Assembly (NCBI GenBank): GCA_947453885.1 | Contig: CANGIF010000002.1 | Span: 1-64,000, forward strand | DNA length: 64,000 nt | Direction: 5' to 3' | DNA from: Flavobacteriaceae bacterium | GTDB taxonomy: Bacteria > Bacteroidota > Bacteroidia > Flavobacteriales > Flavobacteriaceae | Part shown: positions 17,870 through 26,479 of the stretch, one piece after another | How positions within the stretch are numbered: position 1 is the stretch's first letter | Layout: each line of letters begins with the position of its first letter | The notes under the pieces: model-generated | Seen by the model: the letters and a program-made list of their open reading frames with translations, nothing else | What the model was told of the DNA's origin: nothing | The model's database searches: none | Made by a program: the position numbers and the translations under genes

Positions 17870-18550
17870 TTACTCTTTTACTACAATAATACTTGCTTTA
17901 AAACCTGTTGCCAAGTTCCACATATTAGATGCTATAAGATTACCCACATCGTCAAAAACTTGAAACTGCGCTGTGTTTGGTCCTACTCTTCCTTGACTTA
18001 ATGCTTCAAATTCAATTTTATTAAAACCTATTTCTAAATCAACTTTAAGCCCTTGGTACTCATAATCCAAAACAGCTCTGTTTATTAGAACTTTACCATT
18101 TACATAAACTCGAATGTCATCTCCGTCAACTTCTCCAAAATCACGAAACTTTATATTTACTGCTTTCGCGTTGGATTTAAAATCGCCTAAATACTGATTA
18201 CCTCTAACTATTTTAAAATCTTCTGAAACATGATCGGCAGTGTGATTGTTCAATTTTTTTGTTATTTCTTCACCTGGATTTATAAAATCATATGCTGGTG
18301 TTAAGTTAATTTTAGATGTTTCTCCTATTTGGTATTTACTAGGAATTGGTGGTTTTTTGTCGAATAATGGAGTTATAGTTAATGGTTGAGTAAAAGGAGA
18401 TGTTTTAGGAAATGCGCTTGATGGGCTTTTTTCATCGTATTTTGCTTTTGGAACAATTGGAGCAGAAAATTTTTTTTTAGAAATTTCCTGTTGCGCATGC
18501 GCCATTATTAATGGGCAAAGTAATACTAATCCAGCAAAATAGATTTTCAT
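17870..18550 (-). CDS. secreted protein of unknown function
   Basis: 226 aa with a clear signal peptide (MKIYFAGLVLLCPLIMAHAQ). After it comes a proline-rich, low-complexity stretch to about residue 80. Then a beta-rich domain contains DGDDIRVYVNGKVLINRAV and DLEIGFNKIEFEALSQGRVG. That C-terminal pattern resembles small beta-sandwich domains found in secreted Bacteroidota proteins, but I cannot name the family with confidence. It is 83 bp downstream of the amino-acid permease gene on the same strand. The reading frame looks real; no role can be assigned. Confidence 0.75.
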   Translation of the reverse strand: MKIYFAGLVLLCPLIMAHAQQEISKKKFSAPIVPKAKYDEKSPSSAFPKTSPFTQPLTITPLFDKKPPIPSKYQIGETSKINLTPAYDFINPGEEITKKLNNHTADHVSEDFKIVRGNQYLGDFKSNAKAVNIKFRDFGEVDGDDIRVYVNGKVLINRAVLDYEYQGLKVDLEIGFNKIEFEALSQGRVGPNTAQFQVFDDVGNLIASNMWNLATGFKASIIVVKE

Positions 18551-18633
18551 AAAACACTTCTATTAAATTACTTTTATTTTTGATGCTAAAAATATATAAT
18601 TGCTTATTGTTTTTTCCTAAAAAAAAATTAAAA

Positions 18634-20049
18634 TTACAATCCTTTTTTTTGCTTTGTCAAATAGTAAATTGGTATACCAGAAAGCATAATTAAAACTCCC
18701 CAACCACAAGTTGAAAATTTGGTTAAAAGCAAACCTAAACACAATGAAAGCGCCACTAAAATATAAAAAGAGGGAACAAAAGGATAACCAAATGCTTTAT
18801 AAGGTCGTTCAGCATTTGGAAGCTTTTTTCTTAAAATAAAAATACCAAATAACGTTAATATGTAAAAAATTAATACGATAATTACAACAAAATCAAGCAA
18901 ATCACCATATTTTCCAGTTAAACACAATACCGATGCCCAAACACATTGAATCCATAGTGCCCATTCCGGAACACTTGCTTTATTTAATAAAGCTGCTTTT
19001 TTAAAAAACAACCCATCCTGAGCCATTGTAAAATAGACTCTTGCACCAGCCATTATCAATCCGTTGTTACAAGCAAAAGTTGAAATCATAATCATTAATG
19101 CAATAATTACTGTTCCACTAGCTCCAAAAATATTTTGTGAAGCTACTACCGCTACCCGATCTGATTGCGCAAAAGCAATTTCAGGAAAAGGCAATACGGA
19201 TAAATACATCATATTTGTTAAGAAATACAATACACTTACTATAAAAGTTCCTAAAAATAAACTTAAGCCTACATTACGTTTTGGATTTTGAATTTCACCT
19301 GCAATAAATGTTACACCATTCCAAGCATCACTTGAAAAAACTGACCCAACCATACCTGCAGAAAGTGCAGCAATTATTCCAGTTCCGCTAATTTGAACCC
19401 AATTGTTTTCTGTCTTATCAAACGATTGTAAATGAAAAGCATTGGTCCAATTTGACTGCCATATTTCCGATTTTGCTGCCAAAATAAAACCAAAAATAAG
19501 CAGGCCAATTAGGGATACAATTTTAAAAATGGTTAATATTGTTTGCAATATTTTACCACTTTTAACTCCCTTACTATTTAAAAAAGTTAGAAAAATTATG
19601 GTTACAATTGCAACTATTTGAGCAGCATTAAGTTTAAAAAAAAGAAATGTCAGAATTATGTTCTGCTCGCTAAAAGGTTCATATAGGTAGGACGCAAATT
19701 TAGAAAAGGCTACTCCTACGGCTGCAATAGTTCCAGTTTGAATTACTGCAAAAAAGCTCCATCCGTATAAAAAAGCAATTAGTTTAGAATATGCTTCTTT
19801 TAAATACACATACTGTCCACCAGCTTTTGGAAACATTGCACTAAGCTCTCCATAGCTTACAGCAGCAATAATTGTAAGTAAACCGGTTAGCAACCAAATT
19901 GCAGATAACCAACCCGCCGACCCTACCTGACGGGCAATGTCTGCACTAACTATGAATATTCCTGAACCAATCATGGATCCAACAACTAGCATCGTACCGC
20001 CTAATAATCCAAGTTCTTTTTTAAATACTTTATCAGAATTTTGTTCCAT
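18634..20049 (-). CDS. APC superfamily amino-acid permease
   Basis: 471 aa with about 12 hydrophobic helices. The first helix carries the family's substrate-binding loop VVGSMIGSGIF. The segment MFPKAGGQYVYLKEAYSK after helix 2 and AWNGVTFIAGEIQNPKRNVG in the middle are characteristic of LAT-like amino-acid exchangers/symporters. Inner-membrane amino-acid transport is firm at family level; the substrate is not determined. The closely following secreted protein gene may be co-transcribed. Confidence 0.92.
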   Translation of the reverse strand: MEQNSDKVFKKELGLLGGTMLVVGSMIGSGIFIVSADIARQVGSAGWLSAIWLLTGLLTIIAAVSYGELSAMFPKAGGQYVYLKEAYSKLIAFLYGWSFFAVIQTGTIAAVGVAFSKFASYLYEPFSEQNIILTFLFFKLNAAQIVAIVTIIFLTFLNSKGVKSGKILQTILTIFKIVSLIGLLIFGFILAAKSEIWQSNWTNAFHLQSFDKTENNWVQISGTGIIAALSAGMVGSVFSSDAWNGVTFIAGEIQNPKRNVGLSLFLGTFIVSVLYFLTNMMYLSVLPFPEIAFAQSDRVAVVASQNIFGASGTVIIALMIMISTFACNNGLIMAGARVYFTMAQDGLFFKKAALLNKASVPEWALWIQCVWASVLCLTGKYGDLLDFVVIIVLIFYILTLFGIFILRKKLPNAERPYKAFGYPFVPSFYILVALSLCLGLLLTKFSTCGWGVLIMLSGIPIYYLTKQKKGL

Positions 20050-20236
20050 AATAGCCTCTTTTATTGGGCTAAAGATATGAAAAAAAATATGGTTATAAAT
20101 TAGTAAGGAGAAAGTAAAAAACTATAAAAAACTACTTCTATTAATGAGAGATTTTAAAGGATATTGCAGCAATTTAAGTGTTTATAAAATAGTATTAATT
20201 AAAAAACACTATAACCTTATAGATAGGTTTGATTAG

Positions 20237-20319
20237 TGACCACGGCGGGATTTGAACCCGCACGCCCTTACGAGCACCAGCCCCTCAAGCTGGCAAGTCT
20301 ACCGTTTCTCCACGTGGCC
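20237..20319 (-). tRNA. tRNA-Leu (anticodon GAG)
   Basis: 83-nt type II tRNA on the minus strand. The acceptor GGCCACG/CGTGGTC pairs fully (one G-U). The anticodon stem CCAGC/GCTGG encloses loop TTGAGGG with anticodon GAG. There is a short variable arm (TGCTCGTAAGGGCG), and the T loop is GTTCAAATCC. The CCA end is not encoded. Confidence 0.95.
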
Positions 20320-20326
20320 TTAAAAC

Positions 20327-20360
20327 AAAAAAAGTCAAGCCTAATGCTTAACTTTTTTTT
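20327..20360 (-). terminator. hairpin between tRNA-Lys and tRNA-Leu
   Basis: On the minus strand, GTTAAGC/GCTTGAC (one G-U) inside flanking A and T runs, followed by seven T. It sits directly after the first tRNA-Lys, so tRNA-Leu may be expressed only by read-through or separately. Confidence 0.7.
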
Positions 20361-20361
20361 G

Positions 20362-20434
20362 TGACCTGACTGGGGCTCGAACCCAGGACCCCATCATTAA
20401 AAGTGATGTGCTCTACCAACTGAGCTATCAAGTC
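20362..20434 (-). tRNA. tRNA-Lys (anticodon TTT), copy 1
   Basis: 73 nt. Acceptor GACTTGA/TCAGGTC, anticodon stem CATCA/TGATG with loop CTTTTAA (anticodon TTT), T loop GTTCGAG. CCA not encoded. Identical to copy 2. Confidence 0.96.
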
Positions 20435-20453
20435 GAAGCTTGAAAAAAAAATG

Positions 20454-20526
20454 TGACCTGACTGGGGCTCGAACCCAGGACCCCATCATTAAAAGTGATG
20501 TGCTCTACCAACTGAGCTATCAAGTC
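20454..20526 (-). tRNA. tRNA-Lys (anticodon TTT), copy 2
   Basis: 73 nt, identical in sequence to the copy that starts 92 bp to the left, from which it is separated by 19 bp. A recent tandem duplication is likely. Confidence 0.96.
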
Positions 20527-20549
20527 ATTGTATTTCTTCAATGCGGGTG

Positions 20550-20580
20550 CAAATATAAGAAGTTAATATTGATAATTCAA
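20550..20580 (-). promoter_or_regulatory. promoter of the tRNA cluster
   Basis: On the minus strand TTG (reverse of 20578-20580) and TATATTTG (reverse of 20550-20557) are 20 bp apart. The first tRNA begins 24 bases downstream. It overlaps the divergent aroK promoter. Confidence 0.65.
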
Positions 20581-20601
20581 AGCAAATTTGTTTTAAATTT
20601 G
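20569..20601 (+). promoter_or_regulatory. promoter of aroK
   Basis: TTG at 20569-20571 and TAAATTTG at 20594-20601, spacing 22 bp. The aroK ATG is 51 bases downstream. Confidence 0.6.
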
Positions 20602-20652
20602 AGTTTTTTTATGTTTAGTACATAATGTCTTAATTTATAAGTTTTTATTTAA

Positions 20653-21171
20653 ATGAAAAAAATTGTTATTGTAGGTTATATGGCTTCTGGGAAGTCAATT
20701 ATTGGTGAGAGATTATCAAATTTATTGAATGTTAGATATGTAGATTTAGATGTTGAAATCGAGAAATGTACAAAGTGTACTATTCAAACTTTAATTGAAA
20801 CAAAAGGCGAATTGTATTTTAGAAAAATTGAAAATGATCTATTTAAAACTTTTTTGTTTTCAGATGAAAAAATAATCCTTAGCTTAGGCGGTGGAACGCC
20901 TTGTTATTACAATAACCATTTACTTTTACAACATGAAGGTATTGCATCGTTTTTTTTAGATGTTCCTATTCCCAAATTAGTGGAACGAATTCAAAATGAT
21001 TCAAATCAAAGACCTTTAGTAAAAGATAAGAATACACAATTACTAACAGAGTTCGTAGGGAAACATCTATTCGAAAGAAGGTTTTACTATAGTTTTGCAA
21101 AGAATCAAATAAAAATAAACAATGAAAATCCACAACAAATTGCTGAAAGAATATACAATTTATTAACTTAA
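20653..21171 (+). CDS. aroK: shikimate kinase
   Basis: 172 aa, normal length. ATP-dependent 3-phosphorylation of shikimate in the chorismate pathway. The P-loop GYMASGKS is at 8-15. D31 and D33 in DLDVEIE bind magnesium and shikimate. FRKIE, SLGGGTPC (shikimate-binding glycine triplet) and the lid arginine in NQRPLVKD are all present. The gene diverges from the tRNA cluster, with overlapping promoters, and its 3' end overlaps the convergent phosphoribosyltransferase gene by 9 bp. Confidence 0.95.
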   Translation: MKKIVIVGYMASGKSIIGERLSNLLNVRYVDLDVEIEKCTKCTIQTLIETKGELYFRKIENDLFKTFLFSDEKIILSLGGGTPCYYNNHLLLQHEGIASFFLDVPIPKLVERIQNDSNQRPLVKDKNTQLLTEFVGKHLFERRFYYSFAKNQIKINNENPQQIAERIYNLLT

Positions 21172-21660
21172 AAAAGCATGATTGTTATTGTCTTCAAAAA
21201 CTACTTGTACGTGGTTGTATAATGAAGTTGCTAATGAAATTCCTTTTATATCCGCCTTAACAGGATATTTTTTATGATTTCTATCTATTAATACAGCGGT
21301 TTTGAAATTCTTTAATGGCACTTCTAAAAAGTGTTTGACACCATAAATAAGTGTAGTACCTGAATTAAGAACGTCATCCACTAAAATTACACTTTTATTT
21401 TCATAATCACTTTTGGAAATTGAAGTATAAACAGGTAAAGTAGGATTCAATTTGTCAATTTTTAAATTACACATTACTACTTTAAAAGGTGCTATTTCAG
21501 CTAATTCATCGGCTATTTTCTCAGCAAAAATAAAACCATTTGCATCAATTCCCGCAACTACAATTTCAAGTTCTTCGTTAAATATTTCAAATATTTGAAA
21601 TGCTATACGTTTAATTTTAAGTGAAATTTCTTGATGGTTTAAAATAATATTTTTTGTCAT
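21163..21660 (-). CDS. PyrR-like phosphoribosyltransferase family protein
   Basis: 165 aa type I PRTase fold. The PRPP-binding motif VILVDDVLNSGTTL is clear, and DRNHKKYPVKADIKGISLAT resembles the C-terminal region of PyrR-type proteins. It could be a base-salvage enzyme (for example for uracil or purines) or a PyrR-type protein; RNA-binding features cannot be judged from sequence alone. It lies 2 bp after the S4-domain RNA-binding protein gene, so the two are co-transcribed. Its stop codon overlaps the aroK stop region. Confidence 0.85.
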   Translation of the reverse strand: MTKNIILNHQEISLKIKRIAFQIFEIFNEELEIVVAGIDANGFIFAEKIADELAEIAPFKVVMCNLKIDKLNPTLPVYTSISKSDYENKSVILVDDVLNSGTTLIYGVKHFLEVPLKNFKTAVLIDRNHKKYPVKADIKGISLATSLYNHVQVVFEDNNNHAFLS

Positions 21661-21662
21661 AA

Positions 21663-22037
21663 TTAAATTTCTGTATTGTTCCCAAAGTCTTCTATATCCC
21701 TTCTGTCTTTCTTTGTTGGTCTTCCATCACCTGTTTTTCGATAATGCTCTTTTGCTAATTTCAATAATTCTAAATGAGCATAAACTTCTGGTGGTGTATC
21801 ATTTTTTCTATACATATCGACTAATTTAGCCGCAACTCTATTAAGCGGAATGTCTAAAACAGTTATGGTCTGTGTAATTTGATCTTTTCTAAAAGTAATT
21901 ACATCCGATGGAAAGATATCTCGTGAAGCTTTTGCATTATTACCATTTACTGTTATATGATTCTTTTTACATGCCTCAGTTGCCATACTTCTTGTTTTGT
22001 AATATCGAACACACCAAAGATATTTATCAACTCTCAT
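21663..22037 (-). CDS. S4 domain RNA-binding protein (Hsp15-like)
   Basis: 124 aa from the ATG at 22037. The in-frame ATG at 22055 adds six residues before the conserved MRVDKYLW and is less likely. The S4 fold covers residues about 1-65 (RVDKYLWCVRYYKTRSMATE, then HITVNGNNAKASRDI). A basic tail with GDGRPTKKDRRDIEDF is typical of the Hsp15/YrfH and RqcH-associated S4 proteins. Hsp15 binds free 50S subunits that carry a nascent chain, so ribosome rescue is the likely role. Two bp separate it from the phosphoribosyltransferase gene. Confidence 0.88.
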   Translation of the reverse strand: MRVDKYLWCVRYYKTRSMATEACKKNHITVNGNNAKASRDIFPSDVITFRKDQITQTITVLDIPLNRVAAKLVDMYRKNDTPPEVYAHLELLKLAKEHYRKTGDGRPTKKDRRDIEDFGNNTEI

Positions 22038-22117
22038 AAATTTTTCTAAAATCAACGTTAAATAGTTTACAAAAATAAATCAATATTGTATCTTGCGGCC
22101 ATAAATTTTAATAAAAA

Positions 22118-23029
22118 ATGAATAAATTTTTTAAAATACTTTTACTATTGATTGCAAGTTATTTTGTTAGTAATTGTAGTAAATCTGATCCTTATCCAAC
22201 CGAACCTATTAGAGATTACACTGTTCAATACAACACCGATATTACTGATATTGAAACTTTTCTAAAAACACATAAAATTCAAATTGATGGTAGCAACAAT
22301 GTTACTTATTTAGATGTTACTACAGGATCAACAGATGCGATTTGGGCTGATAGCCGTTTGACATATAGAATTTTTAATCACAACAGTATTGATTATAAAA
22401 TATATTATTTAAAATTTGCTGATGGTATTGGCGCTTCACCTTGTAATGTTGATAAAGTTTTAGTTGCCTACAAAGGTTGTTTGCTTGACAAAACAGTTTT
22501 TGATTATAATGATACCCCACAAAATTTCTTTTCTTTAGAAAATGTTATCTTAGGATGGAGTGAAATATTACCTCAATTCAAAACAGGAACTTATTCTTCC
22601 AATTCAAACGGCTCATTATCATTTTCAAATTATGGAGAAGGATTAATTTTCATCCCTTCTGGACTCGGATATTATAGTGTATCTCAAACTAATATTCCAG
22701 CCTATTCGCCTTTAATTTTCAACATTAAACTATATGAAATAACAAGACAAGATCATGATGGCGATGGCATTCCAGATTATCAGGAAGACATCAATCGAGA
22801 TGGTTATATTTATAATTTAGATTCAGGTGTTTACAATGTAGATGATACAGATGGAGATGGTCATGCAGATTATTTAGATTTAGATGATGATGATGATCAT
22901 GTTTTAACTAAGGTTGAAATTAAAAACCCATTAACCTCATTACCTTATGATTATGCTTTAATTCCAGGTTGTGATGGTTTATCTACTGATCCGAATAGAA
23001 TTAGAGTTCACCTTATTAAATGTCCCTAA
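22118..23029 (+). CDS. FKBP-type peptidyl-prolyl isomerase lipoprotein with C-terminal calcium-binding repeats
   Basis: 303 aa. Lipoprotein signal ending at VSNC. The middle contains an FKBP domain: VLVAYKGCLLDKTVFDYND, GWSEILPQFKTGTY, GLIFIPSGLGYYS and PLIFNIKLYEI follow the FKBP strand order. The last 75 residues hold thrombospondin type 3-like Asp-rich repeats (DHDGDGIPDYQED and DTDGDGHADYLDLDDDDD) that normally bind calcium. Bacteroidota use several FKBP lipoproteins in the periplasm to fold envelope proteins. The Asp-rich tail is an unusual addition. A following lipoprotein gene has its own promoter. Confidence 0.82.
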   Translation: MNKFFKILLLLIASYFVSNCSKSDPYPTEPIRDYTVQYNTDITDIETFLKTHKIQIDGSNNVTYLDVTTGSTDAIWADSRLTYRIFNHNSIDYKIYYLKFADGIGASPCNVDKVLVAYKGCLLDKTVFDYNDTPQNFFSLENVILGWSEILPQFKTGTYSSNSNGSLSFSNYGEGLIFIPSGLGYYSVSQTNIPAYSPLIFNIKLYEITRQDHDGDGIPDYQEDINRDGYIYNLDSGVYNVDDTDGDGHADYLDLDDDDDHVLTKVEIKNPLTSLPYDYALIPGCDGLSTDPNRIRVHLIKCP

Positions 23030-23049
23030 TTAGAAAAACAAAATTGTAA

Positions 23050-23079
23050 TTGTTTTCTAATCCAAAATAAATATATTTG
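23050..23079 (+). promoter_or_regulatory. promoter upstream of the 204-aa lipoprotein gene
   Basis: TTG at 23050-23052, 19 bp, TATATTTG at 23072-23079. The predicted transcript start is only a few bases before the ATG, giving a nearly leaderless message. Confidence 0.55.
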
Positions 23080-23091
23080 AAAAAAAATTAA

Positions 23092-23706
23092 ATGATGAAA
23101 AAAATTAAATTAGTTAGCATAGTTTCTTGTTTCTTTTTGCTTTTAAGTTCATGCACAAGTGAACCTGTTGATAGTGCTTTACTACCTACTATGAATCCAC
23201 CAACATCTAACAATGGAGGGGGTACAGTCACCAATGGTACTTTTTCAACAACAATTGAAGGACAATTGTACACTGCAACTAATATTCAAGCTATAAAACA
23301 TCTTCAATTAGATCCTGCCACAAGTACCACCGTTGTTTCATACTCTATTACTGGAAATCAAACTTCTGGAACTACTGGAAAAAGTATTGTAATTCAGTTT
23401 GATGAAGATCCGTCCAATCAATATCAAACAGGATTAGACATAAACAATCCTGTTGGAACTGCTTTTGTAAATTATATTAATGATTTAACCGCTCCAACTA
23501 CGACAATGTATAGCTCAATAAACCAAGCTAATCAATTGACAAATACAGGATCAGTAAACATTACTGCTAACAACACTACTTCACAATTAATATCTGGTAA
23601 TTTTCAATGTACAGTTTATTTGTTTGATACTGCAACACAACAAGTATTGGGAACTAAAGTTTTAACAAACGGTGTTTTTCAAAATGTACATTATACCGTT
23701 CAATAA
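23092..23706 (+). CDS. lipoprotein of unknown function (DUF6252-like)
   Basis: 204 aa (or 203 from the adjacent ATG at 23095). Lipobox LLSSC at about residue 21. After a serine/glycine-rich linker the domain begins GTFSTTIEGQLYTATNI and continues with alternating strands, ending in VFQNVHYTVQ. The pattern of a short G-F-x-A-x-V-x-G-like start followed by beta-strands resembles DUF6252 lipoproteins of Flavobacteria; this is an impression, not a tested match. It has a separate promoter and a terminator, so it is monocistronic. Function unknown. Confidence 0.7.
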   Translation: MMKKIKLVSIVSCFFLLLSSCTSEPVDSALLPTMNPPTSNNGGGTVTNGTFSTTIEGQLYTATNIQAIKHLQLDPATSTTVVSYSITGNQTSGTTGKSIVIQFDEDPSNQYQTGLDINNPVGTAFVNYINDLTAPTTTMYSSINQANQLTNTGSVNITANNTTSQLISGNFQCTVYLFDTATQQVLGTKVLTNGVFQNVHYTVQ

Positions 23707-23723
23707 CTATTTTTCAAAAACAT

Positions 23724-23753
23724 AAATTCCGTCTTTTAGGCGGATTTTTTTTT
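23724..23753 (+). terminator. Rho-independent terminator
   Basis: Stem TCCGTC/GGCGGA (one G-U) with loop TTTTA and a run of nine T, 18 bp after the lipoprotein stop codon. Confidence 0.8.
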
Positions 23754-23836
23754 GGCATAATGATTGTATTTTATTAGTTAATAATTTTAAGGTTATGTTT
23801 TTCTACCTTTTCATTATTAAACTGGGTATGAAACAA

Positions 23837-23844
23837 TATATTTG
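23837..23844 (+). promoter_or_regulatory. possible -7 element of lon
   Basis: TATATTTG, 45 bases upstream of the lon ATG. No TTG is found at the expected -33 distance, so confidence is low. Confidence 0.35.
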
Positions 23845-23889
23845 CCACCCAATTATAGTTATTAATGTCAATTTGTCCAAAATTAAATT

Positions 23890-26340
23890 ATGTCAAAGCC
23901 AAAACTATTTTCAATAGACAATATGTCACTTCAAGAATTTGATTCAGAATCTGAATTAATTCCATTGTTAACTCGCGAAGATGAGGAAGAAATGAACAAC
24001 GAAGAATTACCAGATTCATTATCAATTTTACCCCTAAGAAACACAGTTTTATTTCCTGGAGTAGTAATTCCAATTACAGCTGGAAGAGATAAATCAATAA
24101 AATTAATTAACGATGCAAATGCAGCTGGTAAAATTATTGGTGTTGTTTCTCAAATTAATGAAGATATAGAGGAACCAACTCTAAATGATATTCATAAAAT
24201 AGGTACAGTTGCTCGAATTTTAAGGGTTCTAAAAATGCCTGATGGAAACATTACTGTAATTCTTCAAGGAAAAAAAAGATTCGAAATTAATGAAATGCTT
24301 CAAGAGTCTCCTTATTTTAAAGCATCAATAAAGGCTGTTGAAGAAAAGAGGCCCGCAAAATCAGATACAGAGTTTAACGCAATTTTAGAATCTTTAAAAG
24401 AATTAGCAATTCAAATAATTAAAGACAGTCCTAACATACCTACAGAAGCTACTTTTGCTATAAAAAACATAGAAAGCAAACCGTTTTTAATCAATTTTGT
24501 TTCCTCTAATTTAAATCTAACCGTCAAAGAGAAACAAGAATTGTTAGCAATGAATATTTTAAAAGACAGAGCTTTAGAAACACTTCGCTATATGAATGTT
24601 GAGCTTCAAAAACTTGAACTCAAAAATGACATTCAATCCAAAGTTCGTTTTGATTTGGATCAACAACAAAGGGAATATTTTTTACATCAACAAATTAAAA
24701 CCATTCAAGAAGAATTAGGTGGCGTTTCACAAGAAGAAGAAATAGAAGAAATGCGTACTAAATCCAAAACTAAAAAATGGGACGATAAAACACTTAAGCA
24801 TTTTGAAAAGGAATTATCTAAAATGCAAAGAATGAATCCTCAAGCTCCTGACTTTGGTATTCAAAGAAATTATTTAGAGTTGTTTTTAGATTTGCCTTGG
24901 AATGAATTTTCAATAGATAAATTTGATTTAAAAAAAGCTCAAAAAATTCTAGATCGTGAACATTTTGGATTAGAAGATGTTAAAAAAAGAATAATAGAGC
25001 ATTTAGCTGTATTAAAATTAAGAAATGACATGAAATCGCCAATTTTGTGTTTAACAGGTCCTCCTGGAGTTGGAAAAACGTCGATAGGAAAGTCAATAGC
25101 TGAAGCATTAGGAAGAAAATATGTAAGAATTTCTTTAGGCGGTTTAAGAGATGAAGCAGAAATTAGAGGACATAGAAAAACATATATAGGGTCTATGCCT
25201 GGAAGAATTTTACAAAGTTTGAAAAAAGCTGGCACCTCAAATCCTGTATTTGTTTTAGATGAAATTGATAAACTTTCAGTCAGTAATCATGGTGATCCTT
25301 CATCAGCATTATTAGAAGTTCTAGATCCTGAACAAAACAAAGAATTTTATGATAATTTTTTGGAGATGGGTTACGATTTATCAAAAGTAATGTTCATAGC
25401 TACTTCAAATAACATGGGCGGTATTCAGCCTGCACTTATTGATCGAATGGAAGTTATTGAAATGACTGGTTACACAATCGAAGAAAAAATTGAAATTGCA
25501 CGTCAACATTTAATCCCAAAACAATTAAAGGAACACGGACTTACTAACAAAGAAGTTGTATTTGGAAAAAAACAAGTTGAAAAAATTGTTGAAGGTTATA
25601 CTCGTGAATCAGGTGTAAGAGGACTTGAAACAAAAATTGCTCAGGTTATAAGAAATGCCGCAAAATCGGTAGCGATGGAGGAAGAATACAACAGTAAAGT
25701 AACGGATGAAGACATCATTACGATATTAGGTTCTCCTCGTTTACAAAGAGATAAGTCAGAAAATAACGAGGTTGCTGGTGTTGTTACTGGTTTAGCTTGG
25801 ACATCAGTTGGAGGTGATATTTTATTTATTGAATCCTTAATTTCACCAGGAAAGGGAACGATGACCATTACAGGTAACTTAGGGACAGTAATGAAAGAAT
25901 CAGCAACAATAGCTTTAGAATATATAAAAGCAAATTGTAACTTATTAGGAATTGACCCAGAAGTTGTTCCTAAATATAATATCCACATTCACGTACCAGA
26001 AGGTGCAACACCCAAGGATGGTCCAAGTGCGGGAATAGCAATGTTAACTTCATTAGTTTCTTTATTTACTCAAAAGAGAGTAAAAAACAATATTGCAATG
26101 ACTGGAGAAATTACTTTAAGAGGAAAAGTGTTGCCTGTTGGTGGTATAAAAGAAAAAGTTTTAGCTGCCAAAAGAGCTAACATTAAAGAAATTATATTAT
26201 GTCATGAAAATAAACGTGATATTGCTGAAATTAAGAAAGATTATCTTGAAGGACTGACTTTTCATTATGTAAAAGAAATGTATGAAGTTTTAGAAATTGC
26301 AATTACAAATGAAAAAGTGAAAAACGCAAAAACCTTATAA
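23890..26340 (+). CDS. lon: ATP-dependent Lon protease
   Basis: 816 aa. Cytoplasmic AAA+ protease that degrades misfolded and some regulatory proteins. Domain order: N-terminal substrate-binding LON domain from about residue 40 (LPLRNTVLFPGVVIP), coiled coil, AAA+ module with Walker A GPPGVGKT at 390-397 and Walker B VFVLDEIDK, and the protease domain with the catalytic dyad S713 (KDGPSAG) and K756 (GGIKEK). The N-terminal 35 residues are an acidic extension common in Bacteroidota Lon. A strong terminator follows. Confidence 0.97.
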   Translation: MSKPKLFSIDNMSLQEFDSESELIPLLTREDEEEMNNEELPDSLSILPLRNTVLFPGVVIPITAGRDKSIKLINDANAAGKIIGVVSQINEDIEEPTLNDIHKIGTVARILRVLKMPDGNITVILQGKKRFEINEMLQESPYFKASIKAVEEKRPAKSDTEFNAILESLKELAIQIIKDSPNIPTEATFAIKNIESKPFLINFVSSNLNLTVKEKQELLAMNILKDRALETLRYMNVELQKLELKNDIQSKVRFDLDQQQREYFLHQQIKTIQEELGGVSQEEEIEEMRTKSKTKKWDDKTLKHFEKELSKMQRMNPQAPDFGIQRNYLELFLDLPWNEFSIDKFDLKKAQKILDREHFGLEDVKKRIIEHLAVLKLRNDMKSPILCLTGPPGVGKTSIGKSIAEALGRKYVRISLGGLRDEAEIRGHRKTYIGSMPGRILQSLKKAGTSNPVFVLDEIDKLSVSNHGDPSSALLEVLDPEQNKEFYDNFLEMGYDLSKVMFIATSNNMGGIQPALIDRMEVIEMTGYTIEEKIEIARQHLIPKQLKEHGLTNKEVVFGKKQVEKIVEGYTRESGVRGLETKIAQVIRNAAKSVAMEEEYNSKVTDEDIITILGSPRLQRDKSENNEVAGVVTGLAWTSVGGDILFIESLISPGKGTMTITGNLGTVMKESATIALEYIKANCNLLGIDPEVVPKYNIHIHVPEGATPKDGPSAGIAMLTSLVSLFTQKRVKNNIAMTGEITLRGKVLPVGGIKEKVLAAKRANIKEIILCHENKRDIAEIKKDYLEGLTFHYVKEMYEVLEIAITNEKVKNAKTL

Positions 26341-26358
26341 ATTGTAGCTTTTTATATC

Positions 26359-26396
26359 AATTCCAAATATTTAACACGTAATATTTGGAATTTTTT
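26359..26396 (+). terminator. terminator of lon
   Basis: Perfect 13-bp stem (arms 26359-26371 and 26380-26392) with an 8-base loop and a T-rich tail. Confidence 0.85.
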
Positions 26397-26479
26397 ATTT
26401 TAAAAATATTTAATATTCACATTAGATATAATTTTATCTTCGCAAATGCGTTTAGATTCCAACAAGATTGTTTTCAAGC

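Noticed and set aside
20362..20526. Duplicated tRNA-Lys as an attachment site of an integrated element
   Set aside because: The two copies are 19 bp apart with nothing between them and no integrase nearby; simple tandem duplication is enough.
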